Positions 32,662 through 44,752 of a stretch of DNA of 64,000 bases are shown in pieces. The DNA lies in contig CM076851.1 of NCBI GenBank assembly GCA_039519185.1, forward strand, positions 46,730,751 through 46,794,750. Direction: 5' to 3'. How positions within the stretch are numbered: position 1 is the stretch's first letter; the number at the start of each line of letters is the position of its first letter. This stretch comes from Astragalus membranaceus. Its lineage: Eukaryota; Streptophyta; Magnoliopsida; Fabales; Fabaceae. Below the pieces are notes generated by a model. It worked only from the letters and a program-made list of their open reading frames with translations, was not told the origin of the DNA and searched no databases. A program made the position numbers and the translations under genes.

Positions 32662-35465
32662 TGTTGCACCCCGAAAAATCCCGGCTTGGGTTTCTCAATG
32701 TACAACGTGGAAAAATTTTGGAGCCGCCACCAATATTTTAATTTTAAGACCAAAACATTGAAAAAAGGTCTTTTGGACAAGGCGGTTGGTCTTTTGAAAA
32801 CTAGAGATATAGGTTCGGGGGTCGATAACGCGCGAGGAAGGTGTTAGCACCGCGCACGTCCTTTCTACCGAAAGGGAACCTCTAATTAAATGTGTGGTTT
32901 TAACATTTAATTTGAAAAATGCCTAGATTTGCCTATTTATTTCTTGTTTGAAAGCTTTATGAAAATTTTATTTTTTGGTGAGGAAAGGGGGAAAAACGGT
33001 TTTTAGAAAAAAGTGCTTGACGGGACATGGCCCGCTCCTACGTATCTCCCGGTGCGATGGAGAATTCAAAGCTACGTAGTTCTTGGTTCTTTTTGAAAAG
33101 TTTTTTTTTGTTTTTTAATCTTTTTTGGTGAGTTTTTGAAATAGGACGAGCATTAGTGAATGATTAAACTAGCAGAGGCTATGATGAATCACTTACTAAA
33201 TACTCAAAAGAGAGAGTTGTACCGCTAGTCAAACGAACGAAGGTTCTGATGGACTATTGATAACAACTCGTTTTTTATTATCTTTTTTGAAAGTGATTTT
33301 CGAAAGAGATTGATTCGCACGATGATCAAACTAACAAAGGTTATGATGGATCATCGTTTATTATTTTTAGGAGAAAAGAGCATTGTCACTAATAGCTAAA
33401 CGAACAGAGGCTCTGATGAGCTACTAGCAACAATGGGTTTGAAAATGATTTTTGTTTGTTTTATGAAAATGATTGGTTTAGGGGGGTGAAAAGAATTTTT
33501 ATTTGTGGCGCTTGACGAGAACGTGACTTGCTCCTACGTATCCCAAACGGGAATCAAAGCGACGTAGTTCTAATAAAAATGTTTTTTGAAAGGGTTTGAA
33601 AGATTTTCGGAAAAAGGGTGAAGGCACTATCAATGATTGATTACAAAAGTTCGAGCACATTCAATAATCACGAAATCATGCATACGTTGATCATTTAATC
33701 AAGACTAAACATGCCAACATGATCAAGAGACCCACCTATCAGGGATGCAAGGTAAAAGTTCTCAAAGCAAGTGTGCGTGTAAGAGGGAGTGTATTTACCC
33801 TAATGACTCTATGCTACAACAGGCATGTAGACTTACGTCTTCATTAGGAGGTCATACACATGGATGGAATGGCACATTGAATCAAGACATTTAAAATGCA
33901 TCCAATAACAAGCAAGCAATTGATCATAGGCGTAGAATGATCTTAATTAAACTAAGGAACATATGAACAATGATTTCTCAATAACATGAGAAAAGGGGAA
34001 ATTGCATCAAAGCTAAGGGAAGCCTATCCTTTGCATTCATGTGCCCAAAGGTTAGTAACACAATCAAAGAGGAGGGAGCATCAAGGTTTTGGGAAACCCA
34101 TCATTTGCAGTACCCCATGGACCTTAAACCACAAACCTAACTATCTTTTATTCATTAGGAAGTTAAAAAAGGGGGAGGTTGAATCATCTGAGACCATCTT
34201 CACCACTTAGAAAATGATGCACTAGGCATAGGTGGGAATCATGTGGTTCATCATCAACAAGGACACTACAGCTAAATTAAATCACATAGGGCAATTTTGG
34301 CGTGGATCACAATGATTAAATTTTAACAAATGAAAAGACTGAAATACCTCTGATGAAGACAGATATTACAACTCTGAAGAACGCAAACCCCGACTAACCC
34401 TTGCAGGAGATCAGCTCAGACGGACCAACGGCGCAAAAAAATGAAGCGGAGAACTGGAAAATGAGATTTGCGAGAGCTGTCTTCCCAGATCTCGTAAATG
34501 TCTCTGGAGCAATTCTTCTCAGATCTCGTGAAATGTGTCTCTGGAGCAATTCTTCTCTGATCTTATGAGATGTGTGTGTGTGAAGATGTGAAATCTGTCT
34601 GTGTGTCTGTGTGATCGTGAAAATCTCTGCCCCCCAAATGAAAATCACACCTACGTATTTATAGGCTTAGGCAACAGTGGAATTTTTGAAAAGACAATTA
34701 ATGTAAGTGAAGAATCGATTATTGTATGAAGTGTAACAAGTGTATAATCGATTCATTGCCTTTAGAAATCGATTGTTTGCTTAGTTAAAATAGTGGGAAT
34801 CGATTCTTGAGCCTTTGGAAATAATAAAGAATCGATTCTTGGTTCCTTTGAAAACAAGAGGAATCGATTTTCAGGACCTTTTGCATAGGTGAAAATCGAT
34901 TCTTGCTTTAGTTAAAATAGTGAGGAATCGATTCATGGCCTAAGGAAGAGCTTGAAAATCGATTTCATGGCCTATGCAAGAAGAGGGAAATCGATTTTCA
35001 GGACATCCTAAAAGGTAGGAATCGATTTCATGCTTAGTTAAGGCAAGTGGGAATCGATTCTTGGCCAAGAGGGAAATCGATTTTCAGGACATCCTAAAAG
35101 GTAGGAATCGATTTCATGCTTAGTTAAGGCAAGTGGGAATCGATTCTTGGCTTTTAGGAGAGCTTAAAAATCGATTTCATGGCCTATGCAAGAAGAGGGA
35201 AATCGATTTTTGGCCTTTGGAACAAAATAGAAATCAATTCTTGCTTTCAAAAAAATGCTTTTAGGTCTTTGCCATGCATGCATAAAATATTTTTCAAAGC
35301 TTGCCATGCACATTTTTCAAAACCCTAGTTTCTTAAAAAGTGCATTCTAACCCTAAGAATGATTTCAAAAACTTTGGAGCGGTTTCTAGGATTCAAAATG
35401 CATAATTTATTTTTGTGTGGAAAATTAGGGTTTGGACCTAAGCCGGACAAAATTGGGGTATAACA
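32662..35465 (-). repeat. 5' LTR (element sense) of Ogre B2, 2804 bp
   Basis: Same sequence as 22291-25093 except one substitution (near 32814) and one extra T (near 33002) that I could find. TATAAATA box at 34663-34656 (minus). It drives the gag transcript toward lower coordinates. Confidence 0.95.
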
Positions 35466-35470
35466 CTCAC

Positions 35471-37198
35471 TTTGCAATTTCCAAAAGAAACTTACCCTCA
35501 CTTTGAGAGGGAGAGAGAGAGAGAGAGTTCACGAGAAAGAGAGAAAAGGGAAAAGAGGAACCCAAACCCTCATTTCAGCCACAAACTCACAGCTGAACCT
35601 CACCATCCCTTCTCCTTTCATTCTTATCATCACATTTGAAGGATTGGGAGTTCAATATCCCAGCTGGTTCACTTCTTCTTCCTATCTCCCACCATTTTCG
35701 CAAAACGACACTATAGTTTGAGGTTGGTGTGAAATTCTGTTTTTGTTGGCATTGAATGTCACTTAAAGAAGCTCCTAAGGGTGAATCCAAACCTACATTC
35801 TGAATTGGAAGAGTGAGCTAGGCACATTGAGGGCTAGAGGTCGAAATTGGGAAAGCATGGGACTTGTGTGGTGCTGAAAATTCGATTTCTTGTTGATTGT
35901 ACAACTTATTAAAAGATGAGTTCCTCGCTTTTCCTTTGCATTTGTTGACATGCATGTTGATTTAGTTTGTATTCTGAATTTTATGGAACTTGCATGTTTG
36001 ATGAACTGCCTTGAGAATGGTTTATATGCTGAAGTAATGAACTCATGCTTGTTCTTTTTGGGATTTTCATATTCAAGGGTTGTATTTTGAACTCAATTTT
36101 CTATCAATGATTGAAGTGTATTAAGGGTTTGATTGTGCTTTTGCTTGCAAATAATACTGTTATTATGAGGCATTGGAGTGGGTTTAGTCTTAGGAATGAA
36201 CTGGATACAAAAGGGAAGAGGAAACTAGTTGAAAATCGCAGATTTTGTGGTGCTGTAAAAGTGGCACGGACCGTGCCACTGTCGGTTTCCCCCCCCCCCC
36301 CCCTAAAACTTTTAGTTCCTCTTCTGTTTGTGTACCGATTCTTTCCCAATGCTAATTTTAACCCAAATAAAGTAAGAAAGGAAGATTGTGACCGGATTCT
36401 AACATGTTTTAAGGATCATAAACTTTATTTAATTTGATCATTAATGTCAACGAGTGAGAAAAGGCTATTAAGTTAAATATGATGCTTAATATACGAGGGG
36501 GTGACGATCCCAAGAGGTTAAAAGCATACTTGGTGGCGGGAAGTCATGATCTCATAAGCCAAAGCCTAGCATTACTCGGTATAGCTATTCGAGTTGGGTT
36601 CTCCGTTGAGATTAAGAAAGCTAATTTCTCGGGTTGTGCTAAGAGGTTAAGAGGTAAAAAGAGGACAAGAGGAAAAAGGATAAGAGGTTAAGAGGAATCG
36701 ATAGAATTAAGAAATCACCGAGAGGAAATGCGAGGGGTCGCGAAGGAACTCATTGAGATTTGCAATCTCACTGTTTTATTTGTGGGGTTTTCAGATGAAA
36801 TGGGCAAAGCGAAGCGAACCAAGGGGAAGTAGCTGTGGGTATAGTTACTTAGTTTATCGAGGGATCCTTCGGATCAATTTATCTATGTTTGCTTAGCTTT
36901 TCCGAGACATATTTAAGTTGTACCTTTAGACTGAAATCTTTGATATTATAATCAAAGTCGTTTTGTAATGTAAACACTAACTTGAATATTTAGACATCCA
37001 AGGTTTTACGGTTGTAATACTCAACTATCCGGTTTTCAGCTGACTCGAATTATTGAGATATTTTACTCGTGGAACTTAATTGAAGTGATTTATTTCTTTC
37101 AAGTTATTATTGGTCCAAATTTTTAAACAAGTTTATATCTCTGATTGTATAAATTGTTTGCGCTATTTATTTCTTACGGTTGAAATTAAGGTGTTACA
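35471..37198 (+). repeat. Solo LTR D, right part
   Basis: Ends AAATTAAGGTGTTACA and is followed by GTTTG. 36490-36800 matches 19920-20250 in the other solo LTR, including the hairpin at 36751-36774. It contains 15 consecutive C at 36289-36303. Confidence 0.88.
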
Positions 37199-37203
37199 GT
37201 TTG

Positions 37204-37285
37204 AATGAACAACTCTTGATGAATGCACTTTAATTTATAGAGCAAAATATCAAATGGGGGCTAAGTCACTTCTTTGGACTATATT

Positions 37286-37357
<72 letters not shown>

Positions 37358-37645
37358 CACTTGTATGGATCTAATGACTTAGCACAGTTTATAGATCAAA
37401 AGCATATATGTAAATTTTACATCTTGACCTTGCTAGCTTATAGTATCCGATGTTTTTCATCATCAATATGTGATAGACACACTTAATATTGTCATTTGGA
37501 TTAAATTTCAATCAATAAACATTCACACTATGGTTGTTAGGGGTCTTTTAATTAATTTGACTATCTGGTCAACATACTTATCAATTTTGACAAACAATTA
37601 CAATTTCTTTGTATTCACAAAATGGTTGTTAGGAGATTTTAACCA
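37204..37645. other. Former upstream DNA of truncated GH18 copy
   Basis: Across the solo LTR this continues the 5' flank of the truncated GH18 gene. It has an (AT)n tract (37289-37354) and two ATGGTTGTTAGG motifs (near 37530 and 37623), as does the 5' flank of the intact gene. No gene is seen. Confidence 0.6.
37289..37354. repeat. (AT)n microsatellite
   Basis: Near-perfect AT dinucleotides. Similar tracts occur at 40677-40721, 42134-42198, 58971-59014 and 59720-59782; all create spurious Ile-Tyr ORFs. Confidence 0.97.
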
Positions 37646-37659
37646 ACCCTAAATGTCAC

Positions 37660-37870
37660 TTTTAACACCGGGTGTTCAAATAACCGATGCTAAATATCCT
37701 GAAAAATGACATTTAGCATCGGTTATTTGAATAACCGATGTTAAGTGTATCAATGAAGGACGTTTAGCATCGGTTATTTTAAACGACCGATGCTAAATGT
37801 CATTTTTCAGGACATTTAACATCGGTTATTTAAGCAGCCGATGCTAAATGTCCTTCTTTGATACATTTAG
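37660..37870. repeat. CACTA subterminal palindromic repeats
   Basis: Six copies, in both orientations, of AAATAACCGATGCTAAATGT or near versions in 210 bp. This is typical of transposase-binding subterminal regions of En/Spm (CACTA) elements. The terminal CACTA itself was not found. Confidence 0.75.
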
Positions 37871-37884
37871 TAAATCTAGTAAAT

Positions 37885-37996
37885 CTAAAAAAGTGTATCA
37901 TTTTGCTCTGTACGAATCTTCATAAAGAATTCCGCCCAAAAGTGACGAATCTCCATAAGTTCCTCATCAGTATATGACTTTGGGTACATCAAATAC
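37885..37996 (-). pseudogene. CACTA Ulp1-type ORF, last exon (remnant)
   Basis: Minus strand: acceptor CTTGTAG, then codons for RYLMYPKSYTDEELMEIRHF and WAEFF, ending in a stop at 37885. The DEExxExRxxWAEFF pattern resembles the C-terminus of Ulp1-protease-like proteins encoded by plant CACTA elements. The neighbouring subterminal repeats support this. The preceding exon may lie at 38090-38180 but is decayed. Confidence 0.55.
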
Positions 37997-37999
37997 CTA

Positions 38000-39553
38000 C
38001 AAGTTTAAAATTGACTCAAACAAATTAGATTTCAACTTCAGCAAATCATGATATCAAAGTAAGTAATATCAACAAATGAATTAACACTTGTGATTGTGAG
38101 TATACCAGCTACTAGGATATGTACATATAAGAGGCAGACGACACCATGGCACCATTCCTTGCACATGCACAATTCATTAAATGATGATGATGATGATGAT
38201 GATATAGATGATGATATAGATGATGCACCATTCCTACGCGTAGGGCTGTTCAAATGAACTGTCGAACTGAACTGAACTGCCGAACTAAACTGAACTGAAC
38301 TGTTACAAACTGAACTTTTAGTAACAGTTCTGAACTGAACTGTCTTTGTTAAAAACAGTTCACTAACTGAACTATTAAAGTCAGTTCAGTTACGAACCGA
38401 ACCGAACTGTTAGTGTTAAACTATTAGTTATTTTACTTTTACACTTCATAATCATCATTTATATCATCATCTATATCATCATCTATATCATAGTTTTTAA
38501 TATAAAGTGTTAGTGTTAAACTACCATCATCTATATCATCATCATCATTTAACTATTAGTGGTAGTGAATCTGCGGCGTAGGAATCTAATATAAAGTGAC
38601 CTTATAATAGTTTTTAACTCGGTCAAGTACTACATTTATGTAGCAAATAATTTATATCCTATACAACGGCAAAAATCAAATTGAAGCAACTGTGTTTCTA
38701 CTCCAAAACCTTGGGTTCTTGGCTAACAATCATCATCATAACATAGTATACATTTCTGCTGAATCCGTGACACTGGTACTGCCACCCTAGAAGCTATTTG
38801 TGGCTAACAATCATCATCATCATAACATATTATACATTTCACTTGTGTCCTTTTGCTGAAATGAAGCAAAGTATGCTTCCCTCATTTCATGAGTAATAAG
38901 AGGAAACACACGCCGCACCAAAATTAGAATTAGGAAAAACGGGAAAAATTAGAATTAGGGAAAATTAGAATCAGAATTGAAAATGAGAACCAGAAGCTGA
39001 ACAATGAGTGAGAAATCAATTTCAACTTCAGAACCAAAACCAGAAGCTCCATATATAACTTGATAAGGATGAAGATTACTTCATTTAAGTTGCTTTTGAC
39101 ATTATTATCTATTTACACTATTAATTCTTTAATTTTTAAATTTCTCTTTCCTTGTACGCATTTCTTTCCTTTTCCTTGTATGATTTTCTTTTAATTTCTA
39201 TTGTGTTATTATTTAAAAAAAAAAACTAATACTAACTCGTTTATTGAACACACAATGATACAAAGAGAAGCAATTTGGCACTGAAAAAATAATGACAAAA
39301 AAGATCATGACATGATGATAAAAAAAATCCTACTAGCAAGTTTACTCACGAATAGTACTAGTGATAAACTTGAAATGAAAGCAAGAGAGAAGCAAAGACG
39401 ACGCATGTTGCAGGCAGCACAACAGACCACACACGAGTCTTATTTAGAATATGAAACAGATCAAAATAGCATAGCTATTATTGTCTTTGATATATGACCC
39501 ATAAATTATTATTATTATTATTATTATTAATTAATTACTAGCAAGCAAGGTAG
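38000..39553. other. Intergenic DNA downstream of GH18 gene
   Basis: No gene recognised. It contains a GATGAT/ATCATC inverted repeat (38188-38226 with 38452-38490) enclosing a GAACTGAACT-rich segment (38245-38410), which resembles hAT-like MITE ends beginning GGGCTGTTCA. It also contains an (ATT)n tract at 39509-39530. Confidence 0.6.
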
Positions 39554-40492
39554 CTAGTGAGGAGGTGACTTGGGACTAGAAGTGATCAGGAAGTCTTGTG
39601 CCATCGCCTCTAGGATGAAACGTTTATTTGATTGGAGGGTATCTGAGTCATTAGCATTCCAAATAAAAATTCCAGGGAGCTTTCCGTGATTGATGAGTGC
39701 TTCGCATCCTTCAATGAAGTTCTCTGGCGTCAAGTTTTTTATATTATCCGGGTCTGAGGTGCCTCCTGCCAGAACAACACCAGCACCATAGTCGGCGATT
39801 AGAATATCATAGAGATCTTCAAACTTTTTTGTTGACTTATTTGGTGGTAGTGACGGAGACATATCCTGATTGTAAAACTGGTAGCAAACATATTTAATAT
39901 GTCTTGAGTAATTGGAATACAATTGTTTGTAGTGGTCGTTGGAACTAGCTGATGGAGCAATGGACACCAAATTGACATTTATTTTAGCATGCTGGAGTTC
40001 CTCTATAAGAGTCCCTATGCAATTGGAAAAGACTTCCACATCAACTTGGGGATTGACAAACTCATAGTTAATATCGATACCGTCAATTGTGTAATAAGGT
40101 TCACAATGACACGAGTCCTTGACCTTATAATCTTCGAGGATCACTCTGATGGTGCTATATGCTGTTTCAATCCATGATTTTTTATCTTGAGGATTAAATT
40201 CATGGTTATTGCCGCGGCCACCGATGCTTATTATCACCTTCGCCTTAGGATTCTTTTTCTTGAGTGACACAACTTTTTCTGGACCAAAGTAAGCAGTGTT
40301 CCAGTTGGTAGTGAAATATCCTGTGCCAATGTTGTTCTCAAGGGCAAAACCTAGAATGAAATGGAATTCATCAACTTTGATGATATCAGCTGGAAATTCA
40401 TGTAGTCTTTTCGGGTATGACTTCACGCCAATGTAACTTCGGAAAACCTTTGGCTTCACAATGAGGTCTGTTGGTGGAGGAATATGAGCCAT
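39554..40492 (-). CDS. GH18-family narbonin / RuBisCO-associated-protein-like
   Basis: Intact single-exon gene of 312 codons, close to the size of legume narbonins and RuBisCO-associated proteins. These are GH18 TIM-barrel proteins thought to lack chitinase activity and to serve in storage or binding. Visible landmarks: barrel strand 3 SxGG at S89-G92, the catalytic-strand motif D137-G-I-D140-I-N142-Y-E144, QFYN at 205-208, and a C-terminal barrel Trp at W278. In active GH18 enzymes the motif is DxxDxDxE; here the third Asp is Asn while the Glu is kept. No signal peptide is seen, so it is probably cytosolic or enters another route. A truncated copy lies at 21748-22084. Enzyme activity is doubtful. 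Confidence 0.9.
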   Translation of the reverse strand: MAHIPPPTDLIVKPKVFRSYIGVKSYPKRLHEFPADIIKVDEFHFILGFALENNIGTGYFTTNWNTAYFGPEKVVSLKKKNPKAKVIISIGGRGNNHEFNPQDKKSWIETAYSTIRVILEDYKVKDSCHCEPYYTIDGIDINYEFVNPQVDVEVFSNCIGTLIEELQHAKINVNLVSIAPSASSNDHYKQLYSNYSRHIKYVCYQFYNQDMSPSLPPNKSTKKFEDLYDILIADYGAGVVLAGGTSDPDNIKNLTPENFIEGCEALINHGKLPGIFIWNANDSDTLQSNKRFILEAMAQDFLITSSPKSPPH

Positions 40493-40673
40493 TTTAAAAT
40501 TTTGATTTCAGTGGAGTGAGGCTGTTTTTAAATTGAGTTTGATTGCTCTTGGGCACCTTCAAAGGGTTGTGGTACCCTTGTACCCCAATAATGCAGTTTT
40601 TGACTTATCTGAAAAAAAATGTATATAGAGCTACGGATCCAATGGGATTAAGTAATTTCTTTGGATTGTATTC

Positions 40674-40725
<52 letters not shown>

Positions 40726-41557
40726 GACGAAGTTGATGTTGTCATTTCGATTAAATTTAAATAAATAAACATATTGACAGACTTGTATTCACACGATGGT
40801 TGTTAGGGGTCTTTTATTTAGTTAAGGTAACTACACACCATTAATATCAATATTCACAAGCAATTTACAATTTCTTTGTTTTCACATGATAATTGTTAGG
40901 GGATTTTTATTCACTAATGATAATTGGAACATATACAATGATAGAGTAATAACCAGGAATATTATATCATTCATTGTCAAAAGCAAAAACTTATATCATT
41001 CCTTCACTAGAATTGAAATTTGTTTGTAGACCAATCTTATGTCTATATGGAAATTTATCGTTGCTGTTTTTCTCTTCGTTTTGGTAAATATTAAATATAA
41101 TTTGTTACGTGTTCATTAACGAATATTGTAAGATGAAAAAATATAAAAACCTCACTTATCTAATTACATAAATCATTATATATTTATCCTTTACTAGGTG
41201 CTTGTGTCCTCCATATATTAGGTTCACATAATATGGACACACCACGGTTATTAGGGGATATAAAAAGTTAATCATGTGCTTTCAATCATTGTACATCTTT
41301 TTATCATTTATGTTGATCATTTTATTCTGTCCGGTAGTTTACGGAATAAAGTTTCTTCAATTACTCTCGTGCACTAGAGAAAAGAAAAATGACTTAGATA
41401 TAATTTTGGTAAAATTTTGGCACATGCAAGCATGTATTTTCGTGTGTTTTCGCTGCCCAAAAGTTTCTCTACTTATAGAGAAACTCATGTCAATTGGTGA
41501 AGGGAAACAATTCTTCTTAAAGAAGTTACTGTTATCAGAAACAGTTATATTCTTATA
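40493..41557. other. 5' flank of the GH18 gene
   Basis: AT-rich upstream DNA with an (AT)n tract at 40677-40721 and TTCACACGATGGTTGTTAGG-like motifs near 40780, 40873 and 41240. It aligns in parts with 37204-37645 and with the 324-bp repeat, confirming a duplicated locus. No further gene was recognised; the open frame at 41274-41558 looks like chance. Confidence 0.6.
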
Positions 41558-41558
41558 G

Positions 41559-41690
41559 CACCTTCCAATCCTTCCAAGCTGAATGCAATCAAACAATCTT
41601 CTGGTGTACAAGAAGCACTTCTGAATCAGCAAAATTACAACATAACAGGCCCTTCTAGGACTACACAGCGAACCAAGCCAACAAAATAAC
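41559..41690 (+). pseudogene. C-terminal coding remnant, paralogue of 59218-59481
   Basis: Reads APSNPSKLNAIKQSSGVQEA and ends in a stop (TAA) at 41688-41690. The same tail occurs at 59355-59481 with few changes. I do not recognise the protein; it is Asn/Gln/Ser-rich. Confidence 0.5.
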
Positions 41691-41789
41691 ACTCCCGTTT
41701 AGAGAACTCAGACTCACACAATGCGTCAAGGGAGTTTGGGCTTTGTTGGGGGTCGACCCAAGTAAGGGAGGTTGGGAAATGGTTGTTAG

Positions 41790-42010
41790 CACTACTAGAA
41801 TTTTCAGAATTTCCTGCCGATTTTGCTGCGAATATTAGTTCGCAGGTAATACATTCGTGGCAATTGTTTCCTACGAATTTCAAAATTTGCAGGAAGGTTT
41901 TGCAGGTAATTCCGCAAGTGATTCAGCAGGAAAATCTGAAGGAAATCGCGGAATTTTTTTTATTTAATCTGCAGCAAATTTTACTGACGGTATTCTTGTA
42001 TATTATTATG

Positions 42011-42070
<60 letters not shown>

Positions 42071-42129
42071 ATGAAATATGACAATATACATATAACATAA
42101 AACTAAAACGAAAGGTAACCATTCAATTG

Positions 42130-42199
<70 letters not shown>

Positions 42200-42600
42200 C
42201 ATAAAACTAAAACGAAACGAAAGGTACCAATCTCAAGATTCGAGATTGGTACATCGTTGGAACTTGATCAATTGTCATAGAAGGGGTACAACGGTTTCCC
42301 ACTATATATATTAAGTGGAATAACTCTACAAAAGTTACTCTTTGTTATTGCTTGTCATGATTTTTTGTTGTTTATTTGTTTTTGTTCTTCAAATTTAATG
42401 GGAAAAACATTGAATTTTTATTCTTAAGATTGGTAAATCGTTACTCTTTGTAAATTTTTGGATGAATTTTATATTGTTAAGCTTAATAAATTCTGAATAA
42501 GTGTTGGTTTTCAAAATTGGAAATGTATATTATTTGAGGGTAAATTGTTGCACAGCTCATTTGTCTGTTGTTTTGATGTTTGATTAACCCTAGGTTAGAC
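41790..42600 (+). mobile_element. CACTA-like left end
   Basis: Begins CACTACTAGAATTTTCAGAA, then GCAGGAA/TTCCTGC and TTCGCAGG subterminal motifs, followed by (ATT)n (42011-42068) and (AT)n (42134-42198). The same end recurs at 59586, with the same upstream flank. No coding sequence is seen up to the copia LTR. Confidence 0.5.
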
Positions 42601-43966
42601 TGTTGGGGTTTCGCGAGATAGCCATCAAAATGACATAACCTCGGAGCGGAATAACCCCTTGCCAAGGAACACGTAAGCACAAAATTTTCACATTAGGTTC
42701 ATGTGTTTACCTCTTGAAGCGTCGAGGAGACAAATCGCCAACACCACAAGCGCAGTGTCTCTATTCAGTCCACGTGAACGGTTTCCTCGGAATGGCGTCG
42801 GTGCTAGCTGACGGCTACTGTGAAGGAGGAGGCACAACAAAATAGACTCTATTAGGGTTCACTTTGGAGGCGCAATATATCACATATATAATGCTCCTTT
42901 CTGTCATTTGTTGCCTTAGTGGGCCTTGTACATTACAAGCCCAACTCCTTCTTTATTTAATTAAATCTTTATTTAATTAAATAACTATTTTTCGATTTAA
43001 CCGTTCAATCGTGTGACCCTATAGGCTCCCACTTAATTGGCAATAATACAAAATATTATAAACAATGAGCGGCATCTAGCAATGCATCATTGTCACCCAA
43101 TTAATGAGAAAACCGGTGATCCGATTTTAATCTTCTGCGACCATAATTTATCGTGCAGTACAATTGTCCCTTCGTCCAAATGTCTAATTGAACGCAAGTC
43201 ACAATGTGTGTCATACTTGCAAAGTCCAATTATTTATTTATCGATCCCAGAGTAGACACGTAAATAATAATGAACGCAATATCACATATTGGTCCATTAT
43301 AGCATGGCCATGCATTTCCACGGTCTCACTCTATCGATAGGCCCAAGACATAACTCCTGTTATGTAGGAGGGACGAATCCTATATACATCACTCACACCC
43401 CTCCACATGGTTCATTGCAAGCCCAATAACCACCTTTATGGTTGTCCTGTCACGGACAACGTTTGATGGATTTAAAGTCTACAACTTCGAATGTAGGGAT
43501 CGTAGTAACTTCAAGTCGAAGGACTACTCACAATTGTCGCATGAGAATTGCTAATGACACTTACACAACAATTATGTAGCATTCTCATGGTGGGTCAATC
43601 CAATATAAATATTACTCCTAATATTTATACTTGTGTTATGATTCAATATCTCCATATCCATGACCCGTGAGATGTGGTCATCAATCATCAACACAATAGC
43701 CTCTATGCATTATTGTTGCCCTTGTTAACAATAATACTTCGACTACGGATACTTTAAGAATAGTGTTCTATTGTTCAATGGGGTCTCACGATCAAATCAC
43801 ATTTGATGTTCCATTGAACAAACTATCTATTCTAAGGACTTTATTATGATATACTCTTATAACATAATAAATAATGCCTTACACATATATCAAATATATG
43901 ACATAAAATCATGATACAAATAATAATCTATTCAAAATAGATTGGCCACTAGGGCTTACACCAACA
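42601..43966 (-). repeat. 3' LTR (element sense) of copia element
   Basis: Plus-strand ends TGTTGGGGTTTCGCGAGATA and GGGCTTACACCAACA. It includes a TTTATTTAATTAAAT palindrome-rich stretch near 42950. Confidence 0.92.
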
Positions 43967-43978
43967 GTCTCCCACTAG
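43967..43978 (-). promoter_or_regulatory. Polypurine tract of copia element
   Basis: Minus strand reads CTAGTGGGAGAC directly before the LTR start TGTTGG, the usual copia arrangement. Confidence 0.75.
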
Positions 43979-44515
43979 CACTAGTGCCAATCGAGCATCA
44001 GTTCAACACCCATCGAACTAGTGTGAGTGTCAAGCTACAACTTGAGCTAGAGACTCCTCTAGCGGATTGTAATACTTATTTCCATATCTCCTCTCCGATC
44101 ATCCATCGACTGAGATATAAACAACTAAGTATATGTCTGGACCACTAATATTGCCAAGTTTCCTAAGCCTACGCGATTACTCCATCATCATCACATCGAG
44201 ATCAATGGAGGTCACAAAGTTAGGAAATGCGCCAAGTTCAAAAAAAAACATGTTGATCCAAACAACCTTCAAATCATATTAGAAGGGTTTATATACGCGG
44301 CCTCTGTAAGAGAATTAGCACATGTACCCGAGCTGGAACTCTTCCAAATCACAATGCTACCATTTAAGCATAACAAAATCTAGAATGTGACCTGGATTTA
44401 CCTTTGATGGTTTGGAAGCAGCATTGAATTAACACTTTGCATCAAAACTCTTCTTACCATCATTTATCAAAACACATCTTTTAGTGCTTCTCAAGTACCA
44501 AAATATATGCTTGAC

Positions 44516-44744
44516 CAATGTTCTAAATAGCGGTTGCGGTCACGGTCGCGTTAAGGCTTTTGCGTTTTCGGCCGTTGCGGCTGTTGCGTTACAAGTCGCG
44601 GTCGTCGCGGTGTGAATTAATCACAATAATGCATAAATTTTATTAAAATTATTTGTCGCGGCCGTTTTGTCACGATAACGGTCATTACCGAGACAGTTTT
44701 GTCGCGGCCGTTTTCGGTGTAACGGACCATTTTTTAGAACCTTG
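44516..44744. mobile_element. hAT-type MITE, 229 bp
   Basis: Imperfect terminal inverted repeats (CAATGTTCTAAATAGCGG on the left; right end reverse-complement CAAGGTTCTAAAAAATGG) and perfect 8-bp target duplications TGCTTGAC (44508-44515 and 44745-44752). The interior is rich in GTCGCGGCCGTT. The 8-bp duplication points to the hAT superfamily. It lies in the copia pol region. Confidence 0.92.
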
Positions 44745-44752
44745 TGCTTGAC

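Larger units (their letters stand above)
22291..35465 (-). mobile_element. Young, gutted Ogre/Tat retrotransposon B2 (13.2 kb)
   Basis: Complete insertion with two LTRs (22291-25093 and 32662-35465) and CTCAC target duplications (22286-22290, 35466-35470). Sense is minus: the primer site is next to the right LTR and the polypurine tract next to the left one. By eye the LTRs differ by one substitution and one 1-bp indel in 2.8 kb, so it inserted very recently. The interior keeps gag with an in-frame gap, a scrap of early pol and the integrase C-terminus. RT, RNase H and the integrase core are missing. Mobility must have come from an intact relative. Confidence 0.95.

Noticed and set aside
40543..40764. 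Ile-Tyr repeat ORFs, also at 37274, 41981 and 59637
   Set aside because: Translations of (AT)n tracts.
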